From Bretschneidera sinensis (lineage: Eukaryota > Streptophyta > Magnoliopsida > Brassicales > Akaniaceae): a stretch of DNA of 64,000 bases. The stretch is from NCBI GenBank assembly GCA_023935145.1, contig CM043704.1, positions 99,619,873 through 99,683,872 on the forward strand, written 5' to 3'. The notes beneath the pieces were generated by a model. The model saw only the letters and a program-made list of their open reading frames with translations. It ran no database searches and was not told the DNA's origin. The position numbers and the translations under genes were made by a program. Below, piece by piece: positions 25,901-39,468 of this stretch (the first letter of the stretch is position 1; each line of letters opens with the position of its first letter).

Positions 25901-28900
25901 TGCTGAAGTGACAATAGGTTAAAAGGAAAATGAGAGATCAAAAATATTATCATAAAGAATAACCAGGTAGCGTATTCCTTCACGAAGCAACTTCATTCCT
26001 TTCTTCAAAGTGACATCAACAGCAAGAATATGAGTCACGGGCTTCACATCATCCAAAGCTGGAATAGTTGGATAGGGGGAAAAAAGTAAGAATATAATGA
26101 TTTGAGAAAATTGTAGAAGCCAAGCTCATGATTTCAACATAAATTCTCCTTACTCTCAGGAGAATGCAAGTAGTTAACATCATTTAGCACTGATTCCCCT
26201 CCAAGAACTGATGAAGCAAGCGATACAGACATTCGTTTGACCTTGCCTTCAGCAATTATCTACATTCAACCCAATAGCATGAACACATAACATTACTGCA
26301 AAAATATCCCAAGTTAACCAAAGCATATCTAACATTTCACAATTTAAAAATGAACTACCTGGGGATTGTAGCGACTAATACCACTTTCGGATAGGAATTT
26401 ATCCAGCACATCAGTAAGAGAGTTTATATGGCCATAGTAAACTTGTTCCTGTATTCTGGGAAGCTCATCATTCATGGCATTTATAAGAGTTTCTTCCTGA
26501 ACAAGGTAACACCAGTATTGTTTATTAAGTTGGGAATGGGTTTATCTAGTGAAAGTCCAACTATAATAGAACAACACTGAAAGTCAGGTTTAGCACAAAG
26601 GTAAAAGCAACACAGAAGAAAATTAATTCAACTCAGTATGAAAAGTCCTGGGTTAAACCTGAATGAAACTAGAATATCATACAGGTATCTTCTTAGACAG
26701 AAACTGGGTTACATGCAAATTATATATTAAATTGGTCCAGAGTGTAAGCAGAAATTTTTATGCAGCATATTAAAAACTTGTTTGAGTCAATAATCCATAT
26801 TAATTGTAATGGGACCAAAACATGTTACAAGAATCAAATTCTCAGAAACAGTAAAATCATTAAGCTGGAAAAACATTTGGCATATATTTATAACACATGG
26901 ACAGATATAAAAGAAAACTCATAAGAAGTACCTCAACAGAATCGAAGACAAGACCATTCATCAACAGGCAACATTGCAGCTTGGCTAAACCCAGCTTAAA
27001 AACTAACATGGAACTCTCCTGAGACAGGTCCTTAAAAGTTTGCTCTTTTTCCAGCTTCAATAATATATCTTGAGGTAAGGATTTTTCCGCCTTTGGTCTA
27101 CGAAACAGAAACGGATCTTAAGATCAAGGGTTCAGTAAAGAAAATCTGTCTTCCTAGACTTACTGAAAGGAGCATAAGAATGGGACAGCATCAGCTTAGG
27201 GTATAAGTGGTAAAAATCAACCATTAAATCTCCATATTACTTACAACACTGTTTCCATGAATGCTCCTTCAACATGGTGCATTTCAAGAGCATCTTCAGC
27301 ATGATCTCCTGATTCAATCCTTAATCTATTTACCTGCCATGGGTACAGAACAATTCTTTCTCAGAATATATAAGTGCAGAATACTTCGTAGATCAGCAAA
27401 GACAGAAAATAAGTATGACAGAAGCATAGCAATGAAAATCCAAGCAATATCAAATGACATAAACTCAAGGTTGAGTCAAAAGTACCAAACTCATACATTG
27501 GTCAAAAACTGAAAAGCTGATTGAATCCCGTGGTTTTCCTTAATATAGATAAAAAGACGTATGATCTGCAAACAAAGTGTAGTCAGCATAGTCAACAATA
27601 TTGATTAGCAACGCAAAGAAAAATGAATAACTGGAAGAGGCAGACAGCATGTGATAAGCAGACAGCACATGAATCAAAAAAGTGAAGTGTCACTCTGAAA
27701 GAAAACACATGACAGGAGAACAGAATGGAAAACTGGAAGAAGCAAATACCAAACTGGATATATCCTCTGCAACTTGACCATCATTCTCTGCAGCAGATGA
27801 AAGGATCTCACCACCGCTCATCTCAATCTTCTTGATGAATTTCGTAGAATATAGTATCACCCCAAATCTCATTGGAAAATTATTCTCATATAAAGATGTG
27901 ATCATGTCAATGGACTGCAAAATCACAATAATAAATAAGTACTAAGTTTTCGGCACAATGATACTGAACGACAAGGAGATCAAGCCATGATGAAAGCAGA
28001 CATGAACATGCCTCAAGACCACAAACAGTGGCTGGATCAATAACATAAACTGCATGGAACAGATTCTTGCGGATATAACGTAGCTGTCCAGGGAAGACAG
28101 GCATCAAAATCTACAGAAAATAAATCATTAGAAATTCCAGGGAACTTTGCACAAATAAAACTACCTTAGTATAAAAAGGAGATGAAAAGGGGATTATTCT
28201 ACCTCATTTAAATTGCTTCGCCATCTCCTATACATAGCATCTTCTTCCAAGTTATTAAGATAATGAACATGCATTGATCGAAAATCAACACGGAACATAT
28301 TGGACTCAGGAGGAGGTACAGTTGATAGAAGTTTCCGTATAGTGCTATGAGGAAGCTGAAAATATTAGCAAAATCAATTTATTTTACATTATTCAGGCTA
28401 AATCAGAATCCAGCTTTATGGAACACTGGACCAGTTTGATATATTTACTTTGAATTATCATAAATATACGCCAAAGAAGAGGCACAGACAACTGGATAAC
28501 AGAATACAAACAAATTTGTAAAAATAACGAAGAACAAATTACTAGAAAGTTTTAATACTGAAAACAAGAACAATTGAGCAGAAAATAGCATCAGAACGAT
28601 CGTCAGAAATAAATGATGAAAAGAAAAGTGACTGTAATTACACGTAACTAAAACAAGACAGACTTTACAAAGTGCAACTTCAGCAAGAGCATGCCGCAAT
28701 AGGGTTTCAAGCCAAGAGTAGAGGAAAACTAGTCACACGGATCCAATACTCTCAATTTTTCTTCAAAATCTTATTTTTATTGAATATAAACAACAGCTTG
28801 TGGGCCAAATGCCATTGCCTATCCCCATATACACTGAAGCTGCAGGTTTTTTTATCCTGCTTAGGTGTGTAAGCATGTTAGCCAAGAAAAAGAAGAAAAA

Positions 28901-31900
28901 GAAAGAGCCAAAATCAGTTCCACTATTAAAATCAGATGTTTCATAATGATTGAGAAGCAAGGATATTGTTTATTTTGGAGCTTTGGTTTCCAACCAACTG
29001 AAGCATCTTCTCTATATGATCATGTGTATATTAGTGGTTGAGTATAAAGACAATTATTGTTGGTATAAAGTTATTGTGCACATCGAAACCCTGCATCCTC
29101 TTAATCGATGATGTCACCGGGTGGATTCATGTAGTCATGACAGAATCACCCACATAAATTTTATCATCCAGAAAATTCTACTGAAAGTGCTAAACTCAGG
29201 CTATCATATACTTATTTTTCCATTCTCGAACCCATCCACAAAGTGGCAATGGAATGCATTTATCTTATAAAAAAAAAAGATGTACATTTTTCACTCAACT
29301 AAAAGTAGAAGGGTGTCATGTGCATAGAACCTGTTTCAACAGAAAAGTTGAAAAGTGATGCCAACTGGACTTCGACATAGCAAAAGGTTTATTTATATAG
29401 CATTAGAGTTTACTCATACATTTACATTTTACTGAGGTTTTAATGATGCTTGAGAATTCAATGTGTCCAATCATATGGGAATTCTCTAAAGAAAAGTTGT
29501 ATACTATACACAACTGCAATATTAGCCTGTCAGTACTTCCAGCCAACAAAAGAATACCTTCAATTTTGAAAACTGATCAGCCAGAGACAACTCCTGATGG
29601 GCAAGATCAATCAACCTGTAAAGAATAATATCAAAAAACATAATATCAGATAAAAGCTAGAAGCAATTATGCGTCATTATTAAAGACACCCAAGAGGGTA
29701 AAACTGTGAGAAAAAAAGAAGGAAGAACGATAATGTCAGGTGAAGATACGGAATATAAATAAATGAGAAATGAAGCACCTATATCAGTGCAAACATCAAT
29801 CATGATCGGTCTTAAGCACAATGTGAGAATAAATCAAAAAGGTATAATCGGGAATTTTATTTAAACCAGAAATATGTTTCAACTACCTGAAACCATAAAT
29901 GTCTTTTTTCCTTATTTTTTTTCCTTTTCCTCAGTGTTTCATAACTCTATTTCCTTCAGTTTTTTCCTTTTCCTCAGTGCTTCATAACTCTATTTCCTTC
30001 AGTTTTTTCCTTTTCCTCAGTGCTTCATAACTCTATTTCCTTCAGTCAAGCTATACTAGTTCTTCTTTATTTCTTATAATCACCACCGTGAATGCTTGTT
30101 TAAAGATTTGGCACCTAACACAATCCACCTTTCTCTACAGACAAACTATTGCAAACACTAAGTGTTCACTGTGTTGTAATCTTTAATATCCCAAAATATT
30201 TATGATGTAGGACAGTAAGAAAAAAGCTTAAGAAATACAGGGAGAGGTAGAAAAAGACAAATAAAGAGAGAAAAGGGGGAGATGGTAGAAGAGAACAGCG
30301 GAATAGGGAAAAAGGAATAGATGAAATACGAGGAAGAGGTAGAAGAATTTGAGAAGAGAGGACGGAAGAGGGGGAAGAGAACATAGATAAGAGAACAAAA
30401 TTTGTAATATTATTAATCCAAATCAGTCTTCTCACAAAACCGTAATCTTTAATATCCCAAAATATTGCAAACATTAAGTGTTCACTGTGTGTTGTAATCT
30501 TTATCCCAAAATATTTATGTGGGACAGTAAGAAAAAAAGCTTGAGAAATAAAGGGATAGGTAAAAAAAGACAAATAAAGAGAGAAAAGGGGGAGATGGGA
30601 GAACATAACAGCGGATTAGGGAAAAAGGAATAGAGTAAATATGAAGAAGAGAAGAATGGAAGAACAAAAAAGAGAAGAGATGACGTAAGAGGGGGAAGAG
30701 AACATAGATAAGAGAACAAAATTTGTAATATTATTAATCCAAATCAATCTTCTCACAAAACCCTAATAATAGTGTATATATAGGCACAAAACATAATTTA
30801 AATAAAGAAATCTAAAAAAACTAATCAAATCCCTATGCCACAATTCCTAAATTCTATAATTAAAAATACAAATCTTCCGTTGGTCCCAAAGTAACCCATA
30901 ACACTAAAATTTAATCTCAATTGACTGCGGCATTAATTTAACTCTGAAGTTGGTATATATGTTCATACACAAAGGTGTGCTATGCTGAACTTTCTTGGCT
31001 ATGAATGTCTTATATAATATGATCTAGGGCTTCAAAATAACTATTGGACTTCCACTTCTGGTTCTCTCTCTTCATACATCTGCGAGGAAACAATCCCTAA
31101 ACAAATAGGAGATTTTACAGCCTTTCTGATAGTTAAGAACAGAGTATGTATCTCTGTATATCATGTGGTTGGTATAGCATGCATGTAAGAATACCAAAAA
31201 AGAAAGCCAAGCCTAAACTTACCTAGATTAAAAAATAAATAAATAAAAAGATCCCGACATTGGCTTCGAAAGGCAGAATAGAAAGAAATATTGGTGGCAT
31301 TAGGAAGCGGGGGTACTTCACAATAACTAACCTATACCACAAACACTTCAAACAATTATATATCATCATAGTCCCATGATTTTAACATGGATAAAACCAG
31401 GCCAAAAGTTTCCAAGATTCAAATTAGAAAATGAAAAAAAATACACCTTTGTCAAGTCAAAATGTTTCAAGCATAACAATGGCAGCAGCTAAAACCACCA
31501 AATTCGGGTGTAGATGGACCAAAAGATAAATAATTCAAAAGATTCAGATTAGCTAACATCTTCAGCAAGAAAAAAAGAGATCAATGGGAGCAAAAGCATT
31601 ACAGATAAAGGTCAATATCTTCGATATTGATTAAAGCACCATTCAGAGCCATTAAGGACTTGCCAGGGGGGATCATTCTCTGATTCGCAATTATTTCATC
31701 TTTAATTGAATCATTCATCTGCACAATGCAAATATTTGCACATTTTAATCAGGACAACCAATAAGATAATTTATCCAACAAGCAAATATTCCAAACATCA
31801 ACAGTTACTCCATATTTTTGTCAAACCAGAGTATCCAAAGCAGGATAACTCACCTTCATGCGAGATAAAGAAGAAACTACACTAGGAAAATTTTGGTTAA

Positions 31901-33661
31901 TTTCCTGCATTGCCTGCAAGGGGTCGGAGGCATGGATTATTCTCTGCGCTGTTTGATGTCCTAAATCTGTGGAAGAAAGAGATAAAATAATGCAAACTGC
32001 AGATTCTGAAAATTATCAACAAGGAAACCATGAGTAGAAGATACCCTTTAGTTCCCAAACATCAAGTGTATCTGATACTGTCGATGACAACAGATAATCC
32101 CTAAAAGCCATTACTTCAGATGTTAGCTCAGGCTTGCGTTCCTGCACATGGATAAGAAAAAGGAGATATTTGAGTTGGTGCACATTCCATACTTTCAAAA
32201 ATCATTTAAGATACATTGATTCCACTTAAATCACCAAACTTCCAGAAATGGTGGCAAATAATACACATCATCAGAGAACATAACTATTGATACAGAGGCA
32301 ATTATACACTATCTGAATATCAACTCTACAGTGTCTTAAAATCAATAATCTACTTCACCTTCTAGTCAAGCCGAATCAGCTCTGATTGGTGCAATTATTT
32401 ATAGGTCCTCATTGCACATAGTAAATCTTAGACAACTTTTCCTCATTTTCTGCTCAATTGGTTTCCATTCTTCAACAATAAGCCAAAGGAAATTTCTAAA
32501 TACCACTAATAAGAATATATCAAGACATATGAAACTCTTTCTTCATCCTTAAGCATAAATGAAGCAACCCTCAAAGTTTTCTCTTGTAGCACCAGTAACT
32601 GTTCTTTTGATACTCTACTGATAACCATTCGCATCTAACTCATTCATCGATCCTGAATGCACCAATTTATCCAAGAGTCTAGAATTTTAACCCTCCCGTA
32701 AGATTGAACAAAGTCCAATTTTTTTCATGTTTTTTTTGTGATAAGTGAGATTGAAGAATCTCTAAAATTTAATCAAATGCATTTGATTCCCCAGAAAGTT
32801 TATATTTTATACACATGAAAGCTTGAGGGATTCTTGGGCAAAGAAAATTAACTGAGTAGATGGAAAGTTAGCATTGAATGAGAGAGACTCATAATCTGAT
32901 TGCATGAGACTGCAGTTTTTTGGACACATAGGTCAGTGAATGAAGAAGACTCAATGAGTAGGGCGCAAACACCCAAGAGATATGTATGAAACTGTACACG
33001 AGGAAGAGAAATGTCTCCCAACTCAATTCAAAAGTTCACATTGATTCCCATTCATGTACAAACTAAATTTGCTCCATTAAACAAAACCCTGGGACAACTA
33101 TTTACCAACTACGATGCCTTCTTCACATAACACGAAATAAGGCATTAAAGAAATTATGGTTTTATATGAATGTATCCCCAAAAAAGGAGATAGAAAACTA
33201 TACCGATCGACTTGTTTTTTTTTTCCCACCACTTCTTTGCTGCGAAGAAATGAGAAATTGAAACTCACCAATATGTACACTTCCAGAGGCTGTGATAACG
33301 AGTATGAAACACTAAGCTAAGTAGTCTTAGGGATTTTTGTTTTAACTGTTATAAGTATTTTGACAGTAGGGGCAGATCTGTAACTTTATAATTTCCAGTA
33401 ATTTTAGGATATATCAGGTAATATAATTTAGCATTTTATGTTCTAGGAATTTCTAGGAATAGTAGGGTTTATTTACTAGGAGTCCAAGTAGGCTTTAGGC
33501 TTATAAACTGGTAGTTTCAAATTTGAGAGTCAAATCCTTGTACAACAAGGAAAAGCAGTCTATATAAATAGTTTGGTATTATTTAGGGTTTGAAGGTCTT
33601 TGATAATGGAATTATTATGAGCAATTATTGAGGCATTGCGCCTGCATGTTTCTTCCTTAGT

Positions 33662-33735
<74 letters not shown>

Positions 33736-36700
33736 CTGCCAGAAATTCCAGCAAGAATATTTCTTCCATTCCCCTCTCTCTTTCTTGACATCAAACCTCA
33801 ATCAGATCAGTTCTATCCCTTCTTATGAACCTAACTCTTTTCCTTGACACATTCAAACCCTATAATCCCTAAATCTCTTCTTCTTAAGCCCACCAAAAAG
33901 TCACGTAGACAGGCTTTTGAATATATCCTGCATCAGTTTGGTATCAGAGCAAAAGGACCCAGACCTGTTTATTCCCCCTAAACCTTGCTTTTATTGTTCT
34001 TCTTACTATCTGCCAACAAACACCGAATTATAATAAATAAAAAATGATGCTTTCTCTCAAGACTATGAGGCTCTTAATGGTAAAAGTGCAAACAATTGAA
34101 TCTGCGATGTAGGAGATGAAAGTCATGCTATAGGAGCTGTCCATCGGCCATCCTTGGTGTTCATCCAAAAAGATCCAAAATAAAAATATATATACTTTAC
34201 ATGAGTGCCACCATGAAGAACAAGAAGAGGGATTTAAAGAATCAAAAGTCTTGGTGATATTGGAAAATAATATTCAATCTCACATGAGCAAGAAAAGACA
34301 ATGTTGAAGGTGAGCAAGTTCAGGATAAGGATATGATGTGCTTCTCTCTCCTCCTCCTCCCTCCCTCTCTTCCTCCTCTCTCTTTCTCTTACTATTGTTG
34401 CTGCCAGAAATTCCAGTAACCCTATTTCTTACATTCCCCTCTCTCTCTTGACATCAAACCTCAACTGGATAAGTTATAATCCCTTTCAACGAACCCTAAT
34501 TCCTTTCGTCAACACATTCAAACCCTAGAATCCCTAATTCTCTTCCTTCTAAGATCACCATAAAGTCACCTAGACAGGGTTTTTGAATATTCCCTATCTC
34601 AGGTTGGTCTTATAAGTTACGTTACAAGTGCCACTTTGTTACATAGCGCAATACGTTTATCTTTTTTTCTTTTTGATAAGTCACAGTGCAATAAAGCTCT
34701 CAGACTAAATATTTCCTAGAATGAAGAAATATAAGGAGAATAGACTTTTTCCAGGGGAAACGTTGCACATGGTCCAGTTATGAAATGGAAAACTCTCCTT
34801 TCCAAATTCTAAACAAGTAAAAAGATGCACTTGTGTTGTTATATATAATTTTATGTCCCTTTTTACCATCCCGTGTGCGGTTCCCACACTTGTGTTAAAT
34901 TATGTACAAGATGAATGCACTAATGAAAACTCCCTCCCCCAGACAATATACACAAGTGTGGTGCGTGTGTGTGTGTAATAATAAATGCAAGGCTATGCAA
35001 TGGGTGACTACTGGTGCTGAGATAAAAATTATCTTTAAAAAAAGTTTAGACTACATCTATGGATACCAAATAAAGATTACATGTACGGATAACTAACCAG
35101 GATTTTCGAGAATATGAACCCTCTAACTTCTTGACTAAGATCTTCAATCCGAGGATCTTCAAGGGTAACACCTGAAACTCAGCCCTCAGACCTCAAACCT
35201 CAAACCCTTGGAAAAATATCCACAGAAAAGAAAAGAAACATAACACAAAAATACATAAATAGAACATGAATATGTCCCAAAATCTATTATTAGTGAGTAG
35301 CAATTTTCTTAAAGATGTTTGGACCCTGGGAAGAATACTCAAGATGCTCCTATAACGTTATCAAATTACAATAAAAGAATATCAAAAGCACATGTAAGTT
35401 TAAAAATTGTATAACCTAATTAAGAAATTGGAAACTAGCCAAGGTTGAAAATTATTTACAAATCAAAATAAAAACAAATGAGGATAATAACGAAAACGGC
35501 TGGAGAACCATAGAATAACATCAGTCACATGACAAAGCAGTTTCAAAGAAGGGTCATATGCGGAATTCTTTTGTAAATGATATAGACATTCTAGATTTTG
35601 TGGGGTTTATCTCCTATAGATAGTCGTTGTACATGGGTTGCACCTACTTAGTGTGCTTTCTTTTTATACAATTCACTTATCAAAGAAAAAAAGGAAGGGT
35701 CATATGTGGACAAAAACTAACTACAGAAATATGCTACCACCAACAAAAAGCCACATAAAACTGGAATCCAAGTGAGAGGAAATCCATGACAGATAACGAA
35801 AAACACCAGCAAAAGCAGTAGTAGTCGTAGTCGTAATGAAGTAACAATAGTAGTGACATTAACAATAATGATAGTATAAAAATAGTAGTAATAATAAGAA
35901 TAATAACAATAATAGTAATAGTGACAATATTTTTAAGTTACATATTTCAAGGATGTAAGTGTAGGTTCCCAAAACCGAAGCATGCAAGTCTAATTTCAAA
36001 CTAAACTCAAGAGGGTTTTGTAATTTACCCTTAATAGTAATAAGAGGTCTGGTATATGAAAAGAATGATACAACATCTACTAAGTAGTTCAACAGACACA
36101 CAACTGACACAATTTTTTTATTAGTTGACGTCATGTGCTCAATACGCTAACAGAAGATGCAGAATAAGCTTCAGCTTTTAAAATTACAGCTAATGTTGAG
36201 AAAATCTAGGGTATATCCTAACCTTTCTTTATTGTGCTATCATCCATAGCCTTATATTCCATGTTCTTTAAAGCAAGCTCTACTCCATAGCCACCCAAGT
36301 TTACAGGATCCCTTGCTCCAACAGCACCACAATGGCTGGCTTTTTCCTCACAGCCAGAAGGTAATACTGGTCTAACAACATACTTAACCTTTCCCTGCAA
36401 GTTATTAGGCAATCTATCAGCAGTTGAAACATAACATTACATCATAACAATGGAAAAGACGTGAGACAGGGCAAGGGAGATTCAGGATTAGTAATGCCAC
36501 AGTTTAGTCCAATACTGGAGGTGGGGAAAGTTAAACAAAATTAACTTCGTTAAGCTTTAGTGAAACTTGAACAAACCAAACTAACATTTTTTTCAAAATA
36601 AAACCACATCGAACTGAACGGTAGAAGATTAAAAGTAAAGTAACAAGAAAACAAAGAATAATTCCCAATCACAAGGAAGCAATCAATTATTAATTCAATA

Positions 36701-39425
36701 ATATGTCTATTTATTCATCAAAAGCTAATTCCTCCTATTTTGTTTTGGTACTTAAACTTACCTTATCAAAAAAAAATTTTAAATCCAAATAAAGAAACTA
36801 AATAAATTGTAAATATCTAATGATAATAAAATATCAAATTTCTAAAGTAAATCTCTAAAACCTTAGCACCCATAATATTTAAATCCTTAAAAGTCAAAAC
36901 CCTAATACCCATAATATTATCAAAATTACACAGTTATCCTTATAATAAAAAAACCATAATACTCAAATTAAAAGCCCTAAATATAATCTTTCAGGCATAC
37001 TCCATCTCCCAAACATTCAAAAAATTTAGAAGATTGATTCACTTGGATTGACTTGGATCAAAACAAACAGCCAAATCGAATTATATTTTAAACTGTTTCA
37101 TACTTAACAAAATTATGGTACAAACAATAGCAGTTATGGATGAATCACGTCAAAGACCAGATTTTTATAGAAAGAAAAAAAAAATCAAATTGAATATATA
37201 CAATAAGTGGCTAAATTATTTTAGAATTGTCGATTTGGTTCCTTTCAGTTCTAAATACTTAGTTTTTGAAAAGTCAAACAGAATCTAGTGTCATAAACAA
37301 ACCAAACAAAAAGCTTCCAAAAAAATTAAAAGAAAATCAATAAGCCAACTTGATTCAATTTTCAGTTTGTTCAGTATCAAGTTATGCAAGATCCTTACGG
37401 AAATTATGTTATCCAAGCAGCATTGCATCTATCTAAGGTAAGGGAACTCATTCCCTCAAATTCACCTTTCTTATTCAAGAAAAATATTGTTTTGATAATG
37501 CCATGCATTTCAATTATAACATGAAATCCACATTCTAAAAATTACTGAAACTCCTACCCATGCTCTGTCTCCTTATCTGTCTCTGTCTCTCTCTCTCTCT
37601 CCCCCCGTTCTTTTTCTTTCTTTCTTCATCTCATAAATGGCATAAACATAAACTTCTCTGCGCTAACAAACTGGCCACTGTTGATGTGTTTTCTGCATTC
37701 ATTCCAATCAAGCATCCATTTACCTCTATATGTGCTTCTTCGCACACCCCTATTCCCGATCATTTGAAGATCATGTGCTAAACCAAATGCTTTAGGAAAG
37801 CCAAAACAATAAGCCCAAACTGATTCACTTATCATTTTGTTTTAAGGCACACCCCTAGTCCAGATCATTTGATGATTATCTCTCATTCATCTAACAGCTA
37901 ATGATTTTGCCACTAAAGAAGGATTTTAAATGTTAAAAATTAGGAATACTCCGAACCCGAACGTACAAGTGTCAAATATTACATCCAATAGTGGCTTCAT
38001 ATAGCAGGTCCCAAGCCTGGTTGAAAGAGGAGGGTTGCTGTAAGATTGAAGGCCAGTGTAAAACTATACTTGCACATTAGAGCTTACTAAAAAAAGGAAC
38101 TATAGTCACATAAGAATCAAGATGGGGCATAAGTTTAGCGCTAAACAGAATGGAATGGAGAAAAAGGACTCATATAGCTGACCGCAACTAGTTTGGGATT
38201 AATGCTAAGTTGAGTTGAGATTAATTGTAGACTTTCCACACCTTCTCTTACTAACTAACTAGCTTTCACTCATACAACGTGTCTTTGTTCATGTGTGTGT
38301 GTGTCTCCATTTCTACAAGAGAGTAGAGACCTTTAATTCATGATGTAACAAAAATAACATCACAAACAAACACTTCCAGAAAACAGAAAAGTTGCTAATA
38401 AGAAGACAACAAAAGTTTTTATAGCACAAGACAAGTGGCTGACCTCTTTAGCAGCTTGAACTAGGGTTATATGAAACTCCCTAAAGCAATCAGTTCCAAG
38501 AGCTCCATAGAGAATGGCAACTGGACTAGCAATACTTGAATCAAAATGGATGTGATCAAAATCAAATATTTCAGGTTCCTGAAACGAATCTCCAGTACTG
38601 TCAATCAAGAAACAAACAAAGATCACTAAAAAAGCCTATGCAATATATGTCAAATTTTGTTGAGAGGTTGTGCAATATAGAAAAGTGATTTTGCTAGAAC
38701 TGTACATACGGCTCAGTAGATCTCCGAAGCCACATCAGCAGTTCTGCAACATCAAAAAACAGTGCCCCACCAGTATCAACCCAACAACATTTTCCACCAG
38801 GGCTTGTGGGATTTTTACCAACAAGCAAGGGATCCACTTTTTCGGTTTCCAGGTTATCATTCTTTTCTGATGTTCCCACACTCACATGGTCTGAGTCACT
38901 ATCATCAGCAAGGGGAAAAGAAGAAAGCGACTCCTCTGCTAATTGGCGGTAGAGTACCAATCTTGGGGATGCTGATCTAAGAGTAAGAGAGAATTCAAAC
39001 AGTGATACCAATGATTCACTTAGAAGAGAGCTACCATGCTTTGAAATTTTTCTAAGGCAATCTTTGGCCGTGTGAGAATCAGCATCATCTTTGTCAGCAT
39101 GAAGCCAAGCCGCAATGAACTCCCAGAAAAGGTCTGCTGATTCTTTAGATAGTAATTCCCTGCACCAGAAACATAAAACATAAAAAGATTCCACCATAGG
39201 CTTAGAAAGTTGGATCACTTTTGACATAAACTAAAATGCAAAACAAAATGGCAATTCATAGTCCGAATTGGGCAGCCATGCTCCAAGAATAATTTTACCA
39301 AAACTTAATCAAAGGCCACAAATATGGAATTATGACAAATGCAATTAAGTATATTGTAGGGTGTAAATGCTAATGAACATAAAAAGTCGAGAAAAGTCCG
39401 ATCAGAAAAAGAGTTGATTGTAGTG

Positions 39426-39468
<43 letters not shown>

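Noticed and set aside
29558..29615. U12-type intron after UGGT exon 9 (donor GTATTCTTTT)
   Set aside because: The donor differs from the U12 consensus, and no TTCCTTAAC-like branch site precedes the acceptor, so it is an ordinary GT-AG intron.
30166..30719. Minus-strand frames rich in Leu/Phe/Ser
   Set aside because: They follow the purine-rich tandem duplication in intron 8 and are low-complexity artefacts.
33560..33769. Minus-strand frame with an IY and ER repeat
   Set aside because: It is a translation of the (CT)n(AT)n microsatellite.
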